Of a stretch of 64,000 nucleotides of DNA, positions 47,586 to 58,230 are shown piece by piece. Made by a program: the position numbers and the translations under genes. Each line of letters begins with the position of its first letter. Within the stretch, counting starts at the first letter, position 1. A model generated the notes under the pieces. It was not told the origin of the DNA. It saw nothing but the letters and a program-made list of their open reading frames with translations, and searched no databases. The DNA is from Tubulanus polymorphus (Eukaryota > Nemertea > Palaeonemertea > Tubulaniformes > Tubulanidae): the NCBI RefSeq assembly GCF_964204645.1, contig NC_134025.1, positions 20,676,001 to 20,740,000 on the forward strand, in the 5' to 3' direction.

Positions 47586-50236
47586 ATGCTGAAGGGTACC
47601 GCAAGACAATGGAATGGCCCGAGCCTCGTGGCCGAAATCTTTGAAGATACATGTCAGAAGCATCTACACGACGTAGCTTGTTACGATGATGATGGATCAG
47701 TAACGTTTAGGGAACTGAATGAAGCGTCAAATAAAATAGCCCTCGCACTGTTGCAGCAACTCAATTACTTTGATCACGTATCTTCCAATCAGGGCGAATT
47801 GAAATGCGTTGGGATTTTCATGGAACCTAATTACGATCGACTTGTTACGATCACAGCTCTTCTAAAATTAAACATCCCCTATGTGCCATTAGATCCAGTA
47901 ATCCCCTTTAAAAGGTTGAAGTTGATTCTTAGAGAAACTAATCCGATGTGCATCGTTTCTTCGACCGCGCTCTACGATCAGCTAATGACGGTCGAGATGT
48001 TAGTCGAAGGTCATGACATCTTCAAATACAGCCACTTATACAGCATCAGTAATCATCTTGATCGGGAAAATATTCATATTCCTTCTGAGAAAAGGTTTTC
48101 ATCAGGGATATCGGATCCGCTATTCTGCGTCCTGTATACCTCGGGCAGCACTGGTACGCCGAAAGGTGTCCGGTTACGCCACAGTAACGTTATCAACCGA
48201 CTTAACTGGCAATGGAATGAAGTACCTTTCAAAACTGATGATGTTGGATGCGCTAAAACCTCACTCCTTTTCGTCGATTCGATCACTGAAATGTTCGGAA
48301 GTCTCCTGAAAGGTGTTCCTATCGTGATCGTACCGAAATCAGTCATCCAAAATCCAGAAAAATTCATATCTGTTCTCCAAAAATATCGAGTAACGCACCT
48401 TATTCTGGTTCCTTCTCTACTCAGAGCTATATTTACCATGATTAAAATGAATAACTCGTCTGATCAGTTATCTGCTTTACGTTACGTAGTTTCCAGCGGT
48501 GAAGCCCTGCCGGTTGAACTTGCCCGCCAGTTCTTTGATGTTTTTCCAACTGACGTAACTCTAGCGAATTATTATGGTAGTACTGAGATAACTGGAGACG
48601 TCACATTTCAACGGATGAAATGTCTATATGACGTCGTAAAGTCAACTGTTGATGATAGGCTTTCTATTGGACGACCGGTAGACAATTGTAACATTTATAT
48701 TGTCGATGATAATCTTACTTTGACGACTGGAACTGGACAATTACTCGTCAGTGGGCTTAACGTAGCAGATGGCTACGTGGATAAGGAAAACATTACAAAA
48801 AACTTTCTTCCCAACCACCTTAATGACGAGAGAGGACACGAATACCTGTATCTAACTGGTGACTTCGCGCGAGTAGTTAACAATATGGTGGTATATGAAG
48901 GTCGTACTGATTCGCAGGTCAAAATCCGGGGCCATAGAGTTAACATGGCTGAGGTTGAGCGGGTTGTTTCAAGTTGCAGGGGTGTAGAAAAAGTTGTAGT
49001 TGTATTGTGCACACTGGGTGACGGAAATGAGGTCATCGTCGCGTTTTATACCACGCCCGATGGAGTAAGTGAAGACGTCATTAACGAGGCCTGCAAGAAA
49101 TCACTTCCTGGTTACATGTTACCAGAAATTATGCTTATTCCAGAATTTCCGCTTCAGGCAGCGACGGGAAAAATTGATCGGGTTGAACTTAAACATATCT
49201 ATTCTTCAGCCAAAAACCCGAAATGTGAAAATTTCGAATTTTTGGACAAAACGACTGATGATATCATGACCGCAGTCACCGAAGTGCTCGGAATCCCGAA
49301 GTCTAAACTGAACGTAGATGTCAATTTCTTCGACGTAGGGGGCAGTTCGATAAATGCGATTAGCGTTTTAGTCAAAATCAAATCCATGGGCTACTCTGCC
49401 GATGTTGCTTCCTTCATATCTGCCTCGACTATAAACGATTTCGTGAAATCCCTGAAATCGGCGTATCAAGTGGAGTCACCAGGTCAAGAAAACACCACCG
49501 ATTACGTTATTGTTCCATTAACTGAAGTGATTGAAAAAAAAGAAGAAATCATCAAAAATCTAGCGGATACATTCTTGAAGAAAGAAGCTGTAGTAAGGGC
49601 AATGGGGATAAGATTTGCCGAATTAGAAATATTTCTTTTATCTTTTTGGGACCATTTCCTTAGATCTGGAGCTTCGTGTGTTTGTCTGGATGGCAAGGGT
49701 AGCGTGATCGGCGTATCAGCAGTAATAACAGGAGAAAGTCCATCAGATATACAGTCGGATGGCATAAACACGATACTCAATTATCTGGAATATGTTGAGA
49801 GCCATAGCGCCGATCGCATTACTGATAATTTCGCCGATTCGTTAATGGTCATGGCATCACCTGATTTGTCCGCCCAAGAGAAGATACAAGTGATGTATCG
49901 TTTGGAACAAACGTCTATACAAATGGCGGAAAAGAAGGGGTACGATGGAATGATTACATGTAATACCAGTCAGTTAACAGCCGTAAGTAAAATGCATGCC
50001 TTTTGAAATTACAACATATGTTATCGTGACATTAATATGGAATGTATTAAATATTTCTCCGTATTTCCTAGGATCTAGCACATGGGTACCTCGGATACGA
50101 AACTGTTGGACGTTTTACGATCAGAGATTACGTGTCATGCGACGAAATGCAGCCTTTTGCATCTGCTCCTAAAGACGCTGTTTTAGTCCTACAAATAAAA
50201 TTGTTTAATCGGAGTGAATTAGTTTCACAGCATTAG
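47586..50236 (+). CDS. ebony-like: Ebony-like beta-alanyl-amine synthetase (NRPS-type), copy 1
   Basis: Coding exons 47586-49982 and 50072-50236 join in phase 0 and give 853 residues; insect Ebony is about 880. Adenylation domain, about 1-550: ATP-binding LYTSGSTGTPKGV (183-195), FVDSITEMFGSLLKG as in Ebony, NYYGSTE (328-334), YLTGD (422-426), GRTDSQVKIRGHRV (from 439) and the catalytic Lys in ATGKIDR (Lys529). Carrier domain: FFDVGGSS, with Ser587 as the phosphopantetheine site. C-terminal amine-selecting, acetyltransferase-like domain, about 640-853: it includes TCNTSQLTA and a last exon DLAHGYLGYETVGRF...DYV like the Ebony tail. Ebony activates beta-alanine and couples it to amines such as dopamine or histamine; the substrates here are unproven. 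The start is the ATG at 47586, shared by all copies; upstream in-frame codons in the other copies lie beyond the acceptor. Confidence 0.93.
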
Positions 50237-51469
50237 CTGGTTAATCGACAGAATGGATTGGGAAAATGTGTAATGCTCCTCCTGATTGCGTTCTCTCGTA
50301 CAAAACATAATTGGTTGGCTTTTAGATTAATAAGGCAATAGTAATGTTTTCTCTATTTTCTTGCAGAATATACATGTATGGTATAACACATGAAACATAT
50401 GAAATTCCGTTAGACTTCGATACTTGTATTAACCCACATTTTTCGTTTGAAAATATATCTACTTTATTACGAAATGAGGAATGAATTGAAATATGTAAAT
50501 CATTTTACAACTGGATGAAAAAGTACCACCCATTAAGCACTTCGATAACCATCATTTAGAAGATGATCCGCTGTACAAGCGCACTCCACAAAGGCAATAA
50601 TAACACTGGTGACATTTCAACATCTCCTATCGCAAGCTTGGTGGCCGGATGCCTGGATCAGAAAAGTATACGTTCCAACTTCTTGAAGTTCATTTGAATT
50701 AAGACCATATTTCCCTTATTTCTGCACAGCTAGACACAAGATACTCACATAAACACATTTTCTGTTTTCTGTTGGTTGCAAGAATTCTGTGTTAAGAAGG
50801 ATTTAAATGTGTAAGAATTTGCTAAGATGATAGACAGTTATTGCAGGATTAGAAACAGTCCCGTGGTATAGAGAAGGATCATTAAGGTGTTCATCGCGAA
50901 ATTGAAATCTGAAGTCCAGTGTTTAAACAAAAAAATTGACGTATTTAGGACCACGTCCCATATGAGGTTATTTCTATTCTCAGTATTCATTAGCATTTGA
51001 AGCTCATAACCCGTTTTACAACCTAAGTCGTACTTCTGTTAGCTATAGCCAATACTGTAATGCGTTTACTATAGTTTCTAGCCAATAGCACATATTATAT
51101 ATGTTAAATCTCTCTTTGGATGCTATTTTGTGACGTCATTCTATCTAATTAATGCTTATAATTTTCCCGCAATAAAGCAGTTTTCAAGCCCATATTGTAT
51201 CGGAACGTGTTACGTTTTCATTTCGAGTCCCAAAGATATAGTCACTAGTCTATCATGGTCGCCCGCTACACTAGCGCCGTGAATGCCCGCAATGGTTGCT
51301 TCCAAATATTTCATAAAATAATGCTGCCTGCCTGGTCGATATTTCCAAAAATTCATGTTTTCTTAAAAGAAAAATAAACACTGCCTGGTCATTTTCAAGG
51401 ATTTTGAAAATGAGAAACAAGGTATCATTTTTGGCCTGATCTAGCTCAGTGTTATAGTCGTGAGCTAAA
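50237..51469. other. 3' flank of ebony-like copy 1
   Basis: Bases up to 50794 are repeated almost exactly at 60876-61433. Bases 50850-51060 align to 55785-55990 in the flank of copy 2. No coding signal is seen. Confidence 0.6.
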
Positions 51470-51854
51470 TTATGTGTATATTCTGGTATTATTCTATAGA
51501 AGAAAGCTTGTTTAAAAAATGAATGTTTTATGGACATACCGCTGATAAGGGCTACATATGTTATTTTCTATATGACCAATCATAGATCATCGAAAAACGC
51601 AAAACGAAACTGATTGCATGCTCCGTGATTTTGAACGGTATTTGACCCAGCCATTGGTGTGAATAATCAAACTAGTTTTTCAGAGCTCATAATAACATGC
51701 ATAGCATAGCGGTAACACATTTCTAGCACATATCGTCTATTCATTGCTTCTGTAAAATATTCTATGTATATGGAATAGAAAATAAACCATGTCATATCAT
51801 ATCATGTCTAAAGGTCGATTGCGAGGAACTAACTCGTGTTCATTAAATACACTG

Positions 51855-51924
51855 AATATACATGCTCACTGCATTAGTCTATCCTTGAGGAACGAAGCCG
51901 ACTGTCTGTATACTCCGAATTACA
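51855..51924 (+). promoter_or_regulatory. Conserved 5' noncoding exon and core promoter, ebony-like copy 2
   Basis: TATA-like GAATATACATGC near 51854, then GAGGAACGAAGCCGACTG...CTCCGAATTACA, ending at the donor GTAAGT (51925). Equivalent to 46221-46291 and 57045-57135. Confidence 0.6.
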
Positions 51925-52416
51925 GTAAGTAATTGTTTTAGTCAATTATCTGAGTCAAAAATATCATTCAAAACGTGAAATCGTCAAAGCGAGTGGATGA
52001 CCAGAGAATTTACCGATAAGTTTCAACAGTGCATCGTTTGCTGATTATTTACAGACTACTGTTAAAGTTCTTGCGAAACTGGCAAACTTTGGCATGGACG
52101 TTATTTGTAGTTTTAGTGAATCGAATGTCATCTGATTAATCAGGGATTCAATGATACGCTTTTCAACTGTTAACTGATGGACTCGTGAAAATTCTGTTTC
52201 AGAAATCAATTTATAGGTCTGCTTTCGCATATTATATTACTTGACACAGCAGCGGGAGTTCGGTACACACATTCAATCAGGTATATCGATTGATTTATCT
52301 TGATAACATTTATAACAAATCATAACTTTGCTTTGTGAAGTGAACGATTTTCGTAGTTTGGGTTAGAGATTAAGTCAATTACCTTGATTGCATCGTGTGT
52401 ATGAATATGTATCCAG

Positions 52417-52652
52417 TATGGCGGGCGATAACCACCAAAATATAGCATCATCGTTTAACCTTTTCATTGTTTCACCTTTCCATCGTTTAATCTTTTTATC
52501 ATTATTTCACTATCTTTTCATTGTTTCACTATCTTTTCATCATCTTTTCACTATCTTTTCATCATCTTTTCACTATCTTTTCACTATCTTTTCATCATCT
52601 TTCCACTATCTTTCAAAGTTATGCTATATTTTGGTGGTTATCGCCCGCCATA
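52417..52652. mobile_element. MITE with 29-bp perfect inverted ends and simple-repeat core
   Basis: TATGGCGGGCGATAACCACC and the following AAAATATAGCA at the left are exactly inverted at the right, ending at 52652. The core is an irregular array of TCTTTTCACTA and TCTTTTCATCA units. TA flanks it on both sides. Comparison with the paralogous intron of copy 3 shows the whole element is an insertion in copy 2. Confidence 0.88.
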
Positions 52653-52804
52653 AACATCTGTCTAGAAAATACGGTACGGAGTACTGAAGCCGGTGTCATA
52701 TTCCAACGTCGTAACTGTAATGTGTGCGTCGATATTTTTGACTAGAACGTTTTTTTCATATTTTGACATTTATTTCAGTGAAAGGTGCGCTCTCCCCAAT
52801 CAGT

Positions 52805-55443
52805 ATGTTGAAGGGTACCACAAGAGAATGGAAAGGCCCGAGCCTCGTGGCCGAAATCTTTGAAGATACATGCCAGAAGCATCTACACGACGTAGCTTGT
52901 TACGATGATGATAGATCAGTAACGTATAGGGAACTGAATGAAGCGTCAAATAAAATAGCCCGCGCATTGCTGCAGCAACTCAATTACTTTGATCACGTAT
53001 CTTCCAATCAGGGCGAATTGAAATGCGTGGGGATTTTCATGGAGCCTACCTACGATCGACTGGTTACGATCACAGCACTTCTAAAATTAAACATCCCCTA
53101 TGTGCCATTAGATCCAGTAATCCCCTTTAAAAGGTTGAAGTTGATTCTTAGAGAAACTAATCCGATGTGCATCGTTTCTTCGGCCGCGCTCTACGATCAG
53201 CTAATGACGGTCGAGATGTTAGTCGAAGGTCATGACATCTTCAAATACAGCCATTTATACAGTATCAGTAATTATCTATATCGGGAAAATATTCCTTTTG
53301 AGAAAAAGTTTTCATCAGGGATATCGGATCCGCTATTCTGCATTCTGTATACCTCGGGAAGCACTGGTACGCCGAAAGGTGTCCGGTTACGCCACAGTAA
53401 CGTTATCAATCGACTTAACTGGCAATGGAATGAAGTACCTTTCAAAACTGATGATGTTGGATGCGCTAAAACCTCACTCCTTTTCGTCGATTCGATCACT
53501 GAAATGTTCGGAAGTCTCCTGAAAGGTGTTCCTATCGTGATCGTACCGAAAGCAGTCGTTCAGAATCCAGAAAAATTCATCTCTGTTCTCCAAAAATATC
53601 GAGTAACGCACCTTATTCTGGTGCCTTCTCTGCTCAGAGCGATTTTTGCCGTTGTTAAAATGAATAACTCGTCTGATCAGTTATCTGCTCTACGTTACGT
53701 AGTTTCCAGCGGTGAAACCCTGCCTGTTGAACTTGCTCGGCAGTTCTTTGATGTTTTCCCGTGTAACGTAACTCTAGCGAATTATTACGGCAGTACTGAG
53801 ATAACTGGAGACGTCACATTTCAACTGATGAAATGTCCAAGTGACGTCGATAAGGCAACTGTTGGTGAGAGGCTTTCTATTGGACGACCGGTAGACAATA
53901 TTAACATTTACATTGTCGATGATAATCTTTCATTGACATTTGGAACTGGACAATTAATCGTCAGTGGCCTTAACGTAGCTGATGGCTATATGGAAAGGCA
54001 AAACATGATGAACTTTCTTCCCAACCACCTTATTGATGAGAGGGGACATGAATATTTGTATCTAACTGGTGATTACGCGCGAGTCGTTGCCAATATGGTG
54101 ATATATGAAGGTCGTACTGATTCGCAGGTAAAGATTCGAGGTCAGAGGGTTAACATGGCTAAGGTTGAACGAGTTGTTTCAAGTTGCAAGGGTATAGAAA
54201 AAGTTGTCGTTCTATTGTGTACACTGGGTGATAGTAATGAGGTCATCGTCGCGTTCTGTACCACAGCTGAGGGAATAAGTGAAGATGCCATTAACGACGC
54301 CTGCAAGGAATCACTTCCTTGTTACATGTTACCGGAAATTATGCTTATTCAAGAATTTCCACTGCAGGCAGCGACGGGAAAAATTGACCGGGTTGTACTT
54401 AAACATATGTATTCTTCAACCAAAAACCCAAAATGTGAAATTTGCGGACAAAACGACCGATGATATAATGATATAATGACAGCAGTCACCGAAGTGCTCG
54501 GAATTCCGAAGTCTATACTAAACGTAGATGTCAATTTCTTTGAAGTTGGGGGCAGTTCGTTAAATGCGATTAGCGTTTTTTTCAAAATCAAATCCATGGG
54601 TTACTCCGCCGATGTTGCTTCCTTCATATCTGCCTCGACTATAAAGGATTTCGTGAAATCCCTGAAATCGACGTATCAAGGCGAGTCACCGTGTCAAGAA
54701 AACACCACCGACTACGTTATCGTTCCATTAACAAAAGCGGTTGACAAAAAAGAAGAAATCATCAAACATCTGGCGGATACATTTGTGAAGAAAGAAACTC
54801 TATCTAGGGCAGCGGGGACAAGATTTGCCGAATTCAAAATATTTATTTTATCTTTTTGGGACTATTTCCTTAGATCTGGAACTTCGTGCATTTGTCTGAA
54901 TTGCAAGGGTAACGTTATTGGCGCATCAGTTTTAATTACAGGAGAAGGTCCGTCGGATATATATTCGGAAAGTCTGAATACGATACTCAACTATTTGGAA
55001 TATGTTGAGAGCCATGGCACCGATCGCATTACTGATAATTTCGCCGATTCGTTCATGGTCACGGCATCACCTGATTTGTCCGTTGAAGAGAAGATACAAG
55101 TGATGTATCGATTGGAAAAAACGTCTATAGAAATGGCGGAAAAGATGGGGTACGATGGAATAACAACATGTAATGCCAGTCAGTTTACCGCCGTAAGTAA
55201 AATACATGCCTTTTGAAATCACGGCATAATACGTCACATTAATATGGAATGTATTAGATATTTCTCCGTATTTTTCAGGATCTAGCACATGGGTACCTCG
55301 GATATGAAACAATTGGACGTTTCACGATTAGAGATTACGTGTCATGCGACGGACAGCAACCTTTTGCATCTGCTCCAAAGGATTCTGTCTGTGTCCTACA
55401 AATAAAATATCTTCATCGGAGTGAATTAGTGTCAGAGCATTAG
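52805..55443 (+). pseudogene. ebony-like: Ebony-like synthetase, copy 2, interrupted by one TGA
   Basis: The exons would be 52805-55192 and 55279-55443, with the same intron position as copy 1. Adenylation motifs (LYTSGSTGTPKGV, NYYGSTE, YLTGD, GRTDSQVKIRG, ATGKIDR), the carrier motif FFEVGGSSLNA and the amine-selecting domain are all intact. In the linker between adenylation and carrier domains a deletion of about 8 nt and a later insertion of about 8 nt (an ATGATATA duplication) cancel each other. The shifted stretch between them reads EICGQNDR and then TGA at 54461-54463. Downstream codons are in the original frame. As read, the product is an adenylation-only protein of 552 residues. It could instead be a young pseudogene, or the TGA could be read through or be an allele. 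Everything else looks under constraint, so I call it interrupted, not long dead. Confidence 0.8.
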
Positions 55444-56464
55444 CTGGTTAATCGACAGAAAATAAATGGGTATTGCTCACTTGAATTATAAGCAATAATG
55501 AACTTTTGATTTGAAATATTCTAGATTCAAGCTAGTGTAATATATTTGAAATGTGTGATGAACCCTTTCATTAACTGCGATAACTTAAGTACGGTACTAA
55601 TACAGTATTAATGAACTGTTAATTTGTAGTATGCTTTAATTCAAATGGTATATACCATAGTCTGTATGCTCATGATATCCTTATGGTGTTCCACAGTAAA
55701 ATATGAATAAATTGGCTACATTCAAGAGGGGGATTTTTACCTACTTTGAAGAATTGGGGATTTTTACCTAGGAGATTTAGTAGAAGTAGAAACAGTTCCG
55801 TGATAGTAGGATCATAAAGGTGTTGATCGTGCAGTTGGAATCTGAAGTTCAGTTTGTAAACAAAACAATTGCGACTGTCACGTCCCGTGTGAGGTTATTT
55901 CTATATATTGACAGTATTCGTAGCATTTGAAGCTCATATTCCGTTTTACTGCCGTAAGTCCTACTACCGTTAGCTATAGCAAATTTACTCGTGATGCGTT
56001 TACTAGTTTCTTTTGATCTTAAAATAGGGATTGGCCGTGTTATTCATTTGATTGGTAGATTTCGTTTGATTTTTCTGTTTTGGTGTCCCTACAAACCCAA
56101 CACACCTGCCGGGAGCTAAACAGGTGGTTTGATTTTGAAATCGGAAGTCTAAGTATAGAATAACGTTAGTTGTGTGATGATTCGCACGCGTTGAATTTGA
56201 ACCGCGGTAGTAACTAATTTTGGGTCAAGGATCAGGGAAAATCAAGGAATTATCAGGGAATCTTGGATTTCCAGATCTGTAAGGTTGTGGTGTTGGATTG
56301 TGTTCTCCGCTAGTTGTTGTTGTTGTTGTTAATTCCACCGAGGGTTAGGATTTAATCCGTATTAGTGTCCTCCTGGTTTGAGTTGAGAGTAGTATCCCCG
56401 AAGCGTACTTAGGGTGTTCGATCCGATACGATGTATTCCACAGACTTTAGAATAATAATAACTA
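55444..56464. other. 3' flank of ebony-like copy 2 with LTR fragment
   Basis: Part 55785-55990 is the paralogue of 50850-51060. Part 56281-56420 is a reverse-orientation fragment related to the LTR at 2690-2805. No gene is seen. Confidence 0.5.
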
Positions 56465-56601
56465 CTTCTCGAGAAAACCAAAACGTTTTGTTTTCTCGCG
56501 CGAGAAAACCAAAAGTTTTGAATTCTCGCGCGAGAATACCAAGAAACATCGCTTTAGCCGTACAGAAACATTTTTTAGTATGGCCCGAATCAGCCACCAT
56601 A
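56465..56601. mobile_element. Palindromic MITE, TATGGTGGCTGAT family (copy F, half element)
   Basis: The right terminus is ATGGCCCGAATCAGCCACCATA. The core repeats TTCTCGCGCGAGAAAACC. No left terminus is present. Confidence 0.7.
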
Positions 56602-57044
56602 TGAAACCCCTAAGTATAACTGAACTGCATTGAGAGCAATTAAACTCAACCCGTGCTATTAGACTAGAGAGGAATTAGACAAACCCATTCAGATCATTCA
56701 AACAAATTCAATATTCTTATGTATTTTAAGCTGGTTTCTACACACGTCTCAACGTGGTGAAAACAACTAAAGCAATTTTTCTTTCGAAGAATTGGAACTT
56801 TTGTGACCCGAATCAACCGTTATCTGACCATCAAATGTTCAAATATTTTCCTCTGGAGGGCCCCAGGTTCACTTCCAACAAAATTGAAAACACGAGCATT
56901 CACATAGCCTTAAGTTCTTTCTGGTTCAAATTCCAGTTCTAGTTCGAATGACCCGAACAGATGGTCAACAAACAGGTGTATACACCTTTTATGTGGGGAG
57001 GTCAATTGCGGGACACACTATCGCCAACTAAGTCGTTTCCTTTT

Positions 57045-57135
57045 ACACTGTATATACATGCTAAACTCTTTAGACATTTTAAACATTTTAGCGTTGAGAA
57101 ACGAAGTCGAAGGCCTAGGCTAGCTCCGAACAACA
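57045..57135 (+). promoter_or_regulatory. Conserved 5' noncoding exon and core promoter, ebony-like copy 3
   Basis: TATA-like TGTATATACATGC at 57050, then GAGAAACGAAGTCGAAGG...CTCCGAACAACA, ending at the donor GTAAGT (57136). Matches copies 1 and 2. Confidence 0.6.
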
Positions 57136-57659
57136 GTAAGTGATATCTATGGATTATAAAAGAAGGTTTAGAATGAATTTTAGAAACATCATTCAAAAAG
57201 ACAAAATCGTCAATTTTTTCTAGCGAGCGAGTGACCATGAGTTTGTAGAGTACCTATTTGTTCGTATGTTTGTTTGTTTGTTTATTTTAAACAGTACAAC
57301 ATGTTCTGACTTATATATTGTTACGAAGCTACCGATCAAGTCCTTGCGAAACTGGCAAGCTTTAGTATGAAAGTTGTTGGTAGTTTAGTGAATCGAATGT
57401 CATCTTATTAATTATTGATGCGTTTCTCTCCTGTTAACTTATGGACTCGTGAAAATGCTGTTTCTGAAATCAAAGGACATAAACATAAACGCACAAGATG
57501 TATGTCTAAGTGTGCGTTTCTTGCATACACATATATACATACACATATTGCACACATATACATATTATACATTAGCTGAATACCCGTCCAATGGACGGCG
57601 CATAAATGCAGAATCCTGTTATTTTTTGCTAACGAAAATCATTCATTCATTTGGCGGGA

Positions 57660-57910
57660 AATAAATCTAAATGCTTCACATGTTTAGAGTTCTTGGAACC
57701 AACCCCACACCTCCCCTACCCCGTCTGACCTGTCAGTGGTACAAACCCTATCATTCTAATAACTAACCGTAAATTCTGCCCCAGCCGTTTTTAGGCCCCT
57801 CCTCGTTCGCTCTTTGTACTTTCTATATTGAATGTCGTGATCTAACGTGTCGAATGCTCGTGAAAGATCGAGACAGACACCTACAGTTGATATCCTATTA
57901 TCCAATCCAC
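57660..57910 (-). mobile_element. LINE reverse-transcriptase fragment
   Basis: Read on the minus strand, about 57900-57840 encodes GVCLDLSRAFDTLDHDI, the RT motif A of CR1/Jockey-type elements, and then decays. The sequence is absent from the matching intron of copy 2, so it is an insertion in the 5' intron of copy 3. Confidence 0.7.
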
Positions 57911-58230
57911 TCATTTAGTCAGCATTGTAGATTGATTGTTTGAAATTGATGATATAGTATTGAAAACAAATCATACCTTTGTTTCGTGAAATGGACGATT
58001 GTCATAGTTTGGGTTAGAAATTAGTTCAATTATCTTGATTGCATCGTGCATATGAATGTGTATCGGGAAGACTCAATGTCTAGAAAATGCGGCACTGACT
58101 CCTGAAACCGGTGTCATATACAAACGTTTTAGCAACATTTAATGTGTGCGTCGAAATATTTGACCAGAACTTTTTCATATTATGTGTTTTGACATTTATT
58201 TTAGTTAAAGGTGCACTCTGCTCAATCAGT

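Noticed and set aside
58111-58230. Upstream in-frame extension of ebony-like copy 3 (and 52763-52804 in copy 2)
   Set aside because: These codons run across the splice acceptor (TTATTTTAG or TTATTTCAG). They are not conserved in copy 1, and the shared ATG gives the expected N-terminus.
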